A stretch of 8,088 bases of DNA from Candidatus Heimdallarchaeota archaeon. GTDB lineage: Archaea; Asgardarchaeota; Heimdallarchaeia; JABLTI01. Within the stretch, counting starts at the first letter, position 1, and each line of letters begins with the position of its first letter. The translations under genes were made by a program, and so were the position numbers. The notes beneath the pieces are model-generated. The model was not told where the DNA came from. It worked only from the letters and a program-made list of their open reading frames with translations, and searched no databases. The DNA lies in contig JAUVZH010000104.1 of assembly GCA_030602675.1 (NCBI GenBank), positions 1 through 8,088 of the forward strand, read 5' to 3'. Of this stretch, positions 5,541 through 8,088 are shown in pieces.

Positions 5541-6914
5541 TTATTTGTCATCTTCAACTGGATACCCAGCATTCTTCCAAGCACTCATACTTCCGAAAAC
5601 ACCAATAACATCTTTGAATTTATTTTTTAGTAAATAGCTAACACCTGAAAATGTCTTAAATCCAGAATCACAATAAACAGCAATTTTCTTATCCTTAGGA
5701 ATTTCTGATATCTTTTCTGGTAAATTCCCTAAGAACACATTATGTGATCCCTTTATTTTCCCATTCTCTTCTACGCTATGATTTGTTCTAACATCTAGTA
5801 CATAAAGATTTTCATCATCAAGATGTTCTTTTAAATCGTGCACAGACCAAACCAATGTTTCCTCATATTTCTCTCCTTTCATATACCAATTACGAAAACC
5901 TTGTAAATAACCTACAATTTTATCAAAACCAAGTCTAATCAAGTATCTAACACTTTGATCTACATCTTGATGAGTGCTTTTGATAAGTACTATAGGATCA
6001 CTATAATTCAAAAACCATAATGCATGTGTTGGTAATCCATTTTTCCAGATGCTAATAGTATTTGGAATATGACCTCCTGCATAGCTTTCGGGTTCTCGAA
6101 CATCAATAATTTGAGCTCCCTCTTGCATGAAATTTTTAACATCATCAATAGTTAGTGCTTTTGGTTTTATACTACTTTTTAGAATTGGTGCACCTTCTAA
6201 ATTTAATTTTTCAAGTACAGACATATTAGGAGCAATTTCGAATTTCTCTTTTGATTTATAATCAATAAATTCATCCCTTTTCAATTGAAGCATTGGATTT
6301 GTTAATTTCTCATATCCCACTGTAGTAAAGGGCAAACTAGTAATACCCCCTCCACAGATTGAACCTGCTCCATGAGCAGGCAGAATTATGGTTCCATCAT
6401 TTAATTTTAAGATTTTATTAAATATGCTTTCAAAGAGCCAATTAGCTGCTTCCAGTTGCTTCGTTGCATCACGATAAAAATCTATTCTACCTACATCCCC
6501 TGCAAATAGAGTATCTCCAGTGAATATCATGAAAGGTTCTGTAGGATTTGATTCTGCTTTAAGCAATATAGAAATACTTTCAGGTGTATGTCCGGGTGTT
6601 TCTTGGATTTCAAACTCTAGTTCATCTACTTGAAATTTATCACCTTCTTTTACTGGTTCGCCATATTTAAAATCAAGCTTGTGTCCATGATAGATTTTAG
6701 CATCGGTAAAGTAAGCTAATTGTGGCGATCCATTTACAAAATCCTCATTTCTATGAGTGTCAAAAATCTTAGTTATCTTTACATTGTATTTTTGTGCGAA
6801 CTCAAGATAAATATCAACATCTCTTCTGGGATCAATCACAGCTGCTTCATTATCTGCAGCAATAAAATAAGAATTACTAGCAATCCCTTTGGAAACTATT
6901 CTTTCGAACTTCAT
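5541..6914 (-). CDS. CstB-like persulfide dioxygenase: metallo-beta-lactamase domain + pseudo-rhodanese + active rhodanese
   Basis: This 457-residue cytoplasmic enzyme is predicted to oxidise protein or low-molecular-weight persulfide to sulfite or thiosulfate. The N-terminal metallo-beta-lactamase domain has DPRRDVD (28-34), THRNEDF (53-59), TPGHTPES (106-113), TGDTLFAGDVGR (132-143) and PAHGAGSICGG (179-189). His54, His109 and Asp134 match the three iron ligands of ETHE1-type dioxygenases. The usual second His of THxHxDH is Asn56. The first rhodanese domain (about 251-350) has IIDVREPESYAGGHIP but no cysteine in its active loop (LIKSTHQDV), so it is a pseudo-domain. The second (about 354-457) keeps YCDSGFKT with Cys415. 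This order, plus Cys187 after the GxGS motif, matches staphylococcal CstB. The ATG at 6914 is chosen because AAGGTG precedes it by 10 nt and the fold begins at once; an upstream TTG at 6971 is unlikely. The substrate is inferred. Confidence 0.94.
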   Translation of the reverse strand: MKFERIVSKGIASNSYFIAADNEAAVIDPRRDVDIYLEFAQKYNVKITKIFDTHRNEDFVNGSPQLAYFTDAKIYHGHKLDFKYGEPVKEGDKFQVDELEFEIQETPGHTPESISILLKAESNPTEPFMIFTGDTLFAGDVGRIDFYRDATKQLEAANWLFESIFNKILKLNDGTIILPAHGAGSICGGGITSLPFTTVGYEKLTNPMLQLKRDEFIDYKSKEKFEIAPNMSVLEKLNLEGAPILKSSIKPKALTIDDVKNFMQEGAQIIDVREPESYAGGHIPNTISIWKNGLPTHALWFLNYSDPIVLIKSTHQDVDQSVRYLIRLGFDKIVGYLQGFRNWYMKGEKYEETLVWSVHDLKEHLDDENLYVLDVRTNHSVEENGKIKGSHNVFLGNLPEKISEIPKDKKIAVYCDSGFKTFSGVSYLLKNKFKDVIGVFGSMSAWKNAGYPVEDDK

Positions 6915-6924
6915 TTTTCTATTA

Positions 6925-6930
6925 CACCTT
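6925..6930 (-). promoter_or_regulatory. Shine-Dalgarno site deciding the start of the CstB-like gene
   Basis: AAGGTG on the minus strand lies 10 nt upstream of the ATG at 6914 and fixes this start over the TTG at 6971. A weak TATA-like TTTAAA (about 6954-6961), preceded by a purine run, lies upstream and would give a very short leader. Confidence 0.7.
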
Positions 6931-7029
6931 AGCTTCAATTCTATCAATTTGTAGTTTAAATTTTTTTTCAATTAAAAAGTTAGATAAATTCGAGGATTTG
7001 TCTTAATTTTACAAAATGCAATGATATTT

Positions 7030-7728
7030 CTATTCTTCCAATTGCTTAGTTTCTGTTTGAGTTTCATCCTTGTAAGTAACTATCAATTCACCATTATATT
7101 TGAAATTGGAGAACGTTTTTGTAAAATGCCTAATTATCAAAGCAGTTGTATTTTTCGTGTGAAAAACACATTCATTAAAATCATTTTCACTAAATGGTAA
7201 ACTGGATTCTTCCCACATATCAACTGTTTTATCCACCATGTATTCATCTATGGAAGTATTTATAGCTTGAACAACTTTTTCAACTTCTTCACCAAATGGC
7301 TTCTCATACATATATGCTCGTCTTCTTAATCTCGTACCCCAAAGCTCACCTTTGTGCTTCTGCATTAATTTCAACTTTTCAGCAGTATCAGTATTTGGCA
7401 ATTGATGATCTAAATAAAAAGCTAAAGTAGTTGTTTCCAAAAGAAATCGTAATTCTAATAATGCCGAGTGATAGAATCCCCAAACAGCTAGATTTTGAAC
7501 ATTAGCCAACCTTTTCATGAATGCAAACATTTCCATGAAAACCAATGAGCTCTCATATTCAGCTCTCTTCTCAGTAATTTCTTCAAGAAAAATCTTGATA
7601 TCTATATCATAGTGATTAATTACTTTCTTCCATGTATCATAAGCAACTTTTGAATAGTTTTTGGTTTGCTTTTCAGTTTTTTGAGCAGCTTTTATCCACT
7701 TTCTAGAGTTTAAACCAAATGAAAACAT
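7030..7728 (-). CDS. Unrecognised mostly helical protein (232 residues)
   Basis: The family is not recognised. The sequence is nearly all amphipathic helix, without signal peptide or a clear membrane segment. It has a basic N-terminus (RKWIKAAQKTEKQTKN, 9-24), a more hydrophobic helical core around 79-107 (FYHSALLELRFLLETTTLAFYL, split at Arg94 and Glu98), a basic RLRRRAY patch in the middle and a polar, acidic tail ending TETKQLEE. The R-x3-E placed inside a hydrophobic helix is loosely like helical DUF5677/HEPN-like proteins of defence loci, but no R-x4-6-H ribonuclease motif was found, so this is not claimed. The ATG at 7728 is chosen because GAGGA lies 10 nt before it. A GTG at 7737 in the same frame is only 1-2 nt from that SD. 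A palindromic element upstream suggests regulated expression. Confidence 0.8.
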   Translation of the reverse strand: MFSFGLNSRKWIKAAQKTEKQTKNYSKVAYDTWKKVINHYDIDIKIFLEEITEKRAEYESSLVFMEMFAFMKRLANVQNLAVWGFYHSALLELRFLLETTTLAFYLDHQLPNTDTAEKLKLMQKHKGELWGTRLRRRAYMYEKPFGEEVEKVVQAINTSIDEYMVDKTVDMWEESSLPFSENDFNECVFHTKNTTALIIRHFTKTFSNFKYNGELIVTYKDETQTETKQLEE

Positions 7729-7738
7729 AACATACACT

Positions 7739-7743
7739 TCCTC
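7739..7743 (-). promoter_or_regulatory. Shine-Dalgarno site deciding the start of the helical protein
   Basis: GAGGA on the minus strand lies 10 nt before the ATG at 7728, matching the spacing used by 553 and 6914. It is too close to the in-frame GTG at 7737 to serve it. Confidence 0.65.
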
Positions 7744-7765
7744 TTTTGAACTAATTATAATCCTC

Positions 7766-7789
7766 TCTTTATAATTCTAATTATAAAGA
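7766..7789. promoter_or_regulatory. 24-bp perfect palindrome with embedded TATA box (candidate operator)
   Basis: Two 11-bp arms (TCTTTATAATT and its exact complement) flank a 2-bp spacer. The element lies 38-61 nt upstream of the ATG at 7728 and contains a TATA-like CTTTATAA on the minus strand. The decamer CTAATTATAA of its right half also occurs at 7751-7760, 26 bp away from its copy at 7777-7786. A dimeric repressor bound here would block TBP; no regulator is identified. Confidence 0.5.
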
Positions 7790-7813
7790 AATTTTATTCA
7801 GAATATTTTATAA

Positions 7814-7831
7814 AGATGTTTTAGTACATCT
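7814..7831. repeat. Inverted repeat AGATGT / ACATCT in the divergent spacer
   Basis: Six-bp perfect arms are separated by 6 bp. The element lies next to a self-complementary TATA-like TTTATAAA (7807-7814), which could serve either direction. Confidence 0.35.
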
Positions 7832-7857
7832 ACTCAAAGAATCTTGCACTGAAAACC

Positions 7858-7865
7858 TATAAATA
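7858..7865 (+). promoter_or_regulatory. Candidate TATA box for the right-edge membrane-protein gene
   Basis: TATAAATA preceded by GAAAACC (BRE-like) is the best archaeal promoter match in the window. A transcription start near 7888 would leave a leader of about 130 nt before the ATG at 8020. Confidence 0.45.
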
Positions 7866-7884
7866 AGCAATTGGCAATTGCTTA
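7864..7884. promoter_or_regulatory. 21-bp perfect inverted repeat just downstream of the TATA box (candidate operator)
   Basis: Ten-bp arms (TAAGCAATTG and its complement) flank a single G. The element begins inside the TATA box and ends near the predicted transcription start, the usual place for an archaeal repressor site. It could alternatively form an RNA hairpin if transcription starts further upstream. Confidence 0.5.
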
Positions 7885-8019
7885 AGTAAACTCTTAGAGA
7901 TTCAATAATGTGATAGACTTCAAGAGCATAGGTTTGGCATCAAACAAAATAAAGGAAGTTTATCAGTAAAAGTATGTAGAATGTAAATCTTACGTATTAT
8001 GATCAGGAGATTCGATAAT
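7885..8019 (+). other. Putative untranslated leader of the right-edge gene
   Basis: No open frame of any length is present. Each of the three plus-strand ATGs is followed at once by a stop (ATGTGA at 7908, ATGTAG at 7974, ATGTAA at 7981). The 14 nt before the first of these ATGs resembles the SD region of the true start (AGAGATTCAATAAT versus GGAGATTCGATAAT). No tRNA or known riboswitch fold was recognised. Confidence 0.35.
8006..8010 (+). promoter_or_regulatory. Shine-Dalgarno site of the right-edge gene
   Basis: GGAGA lies 9 nt before the ATG at 8020, similar to the spacing in the other SD-led genes of the window. Confidence 0.6.
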
Positions 8020-8088
8020 ATGGCATCAGGAATCACACTATTCCTAATTATAGCTGGTAGCATATATGCTGTGCTAGTATTTTTTTCA
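8020..8088 (+). CDS. Start of a membrane protein (cut by window edge)
   Basis: Only 23 codons are present: MASGITLFLIIAGSIY, followed by AVLVFFS. This is a hydrophobic N-terminal segment that could be a first membrane helix or a signal anchor. A good SD supports the start. The family cannot be recognised from this length. It is divergent from the helical protein gene and shares a palindrome-rich spacer with it. Confidence 0.6.
   Translation, partial: MASGITLFLIIAGSIYAVLVFFS

Noticed and set aside
6915..6971. N-terminal extension of the CstB-like protein from a TTG at 6971
   Set aside because: The extension is lysine-rich and not part of the fold, and AAGGTG lies 10 nt before the ATG at 6914.
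7030..7728. HEPN ribonuclease or abortive-infection assignment
   Set aside because: No R-x4-6-H motif and only a vague resemblance in one hydrophobic helix.
7729..7737. GTG start at 7737 for the helical protein
   Set aside because: The SD lies only 1-2 nt from it, but at the standard 10 nt from the ATG at 7728.

Overview
This AT-rich window most likely comes from an archaeon, possibly of Asgard (Heimdallarchaeia-like) type, but the assignment is an inference. It rests on TATA-box-like elements upstream of several genes, Shine-Dalgarno (SD) motifs about 10 nt from the starts, and a large glycoprotein-like surface protein with a beta-propeller, a calcium-repeat stalk and a C-terminal membrane anchor. 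An AT-rich bacterium is not excluded. No rRNA, tRNA, CRISPR array or insertion sequence was seen.

Layout. Positions 1-381 (minus) hold the N-terminal 127 codons of an extended short-chain dehydrogenase/epimerase that runs off the left edge. A 171-bp divergent spacer separates it from a 1014-residue surface protein at 553-3597 (plus). That protein has a signal sequence, a seven-repeat LVIVD-type propeller, 18 Asp-rich calcium-loop motifs, one membrane helix and a cytosolic winged-helix-like tail. Its gene ends in a hairpin plus T-run and converges on a block of five minus-strand genes. Read in their own direction these are: an unrecognised helical protein (7030-7728), a CstB-like persulfide dioxygenase/rhodanese (5541-6914), a small cysteine-rich protein (5085-5435), a small protein resembling a P-loop domain that has lost its nucleotide-binding lysine (4487-4978), and a MutY-like DNA glycosylase without the iron-sulfur cluster ligands (3628-4431). 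A second divergent spacer (7729-8019) carries three inverted repeats and several TATA-like boxes. It precedes the first 23 codons of a membrane protein (8020-8088, plus) cut by the right edge.

How the genes fit together. The sulfur enzyme should oxidise and transfer persulfide sulfur. The cysteine-rich protein just downstream could be a partner, but only its position and cysteines suggest this. The glycosylase handles damaged or mismatched DNA and may be co-transcribed with the degenerate P-loop protein, 55 bp upstream of it. Gaps of about 50-120 bp between the minus-strand genes, with promoter-like elements or a hairpin in some of them, suggest mostly separate transcripts rather than one tight operon. 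No coherent new multi-gene system is evident. The most interesting items are the surface protein's architecture, the palindrome-rich spacer at the right end, and the unrecognised small proteins.
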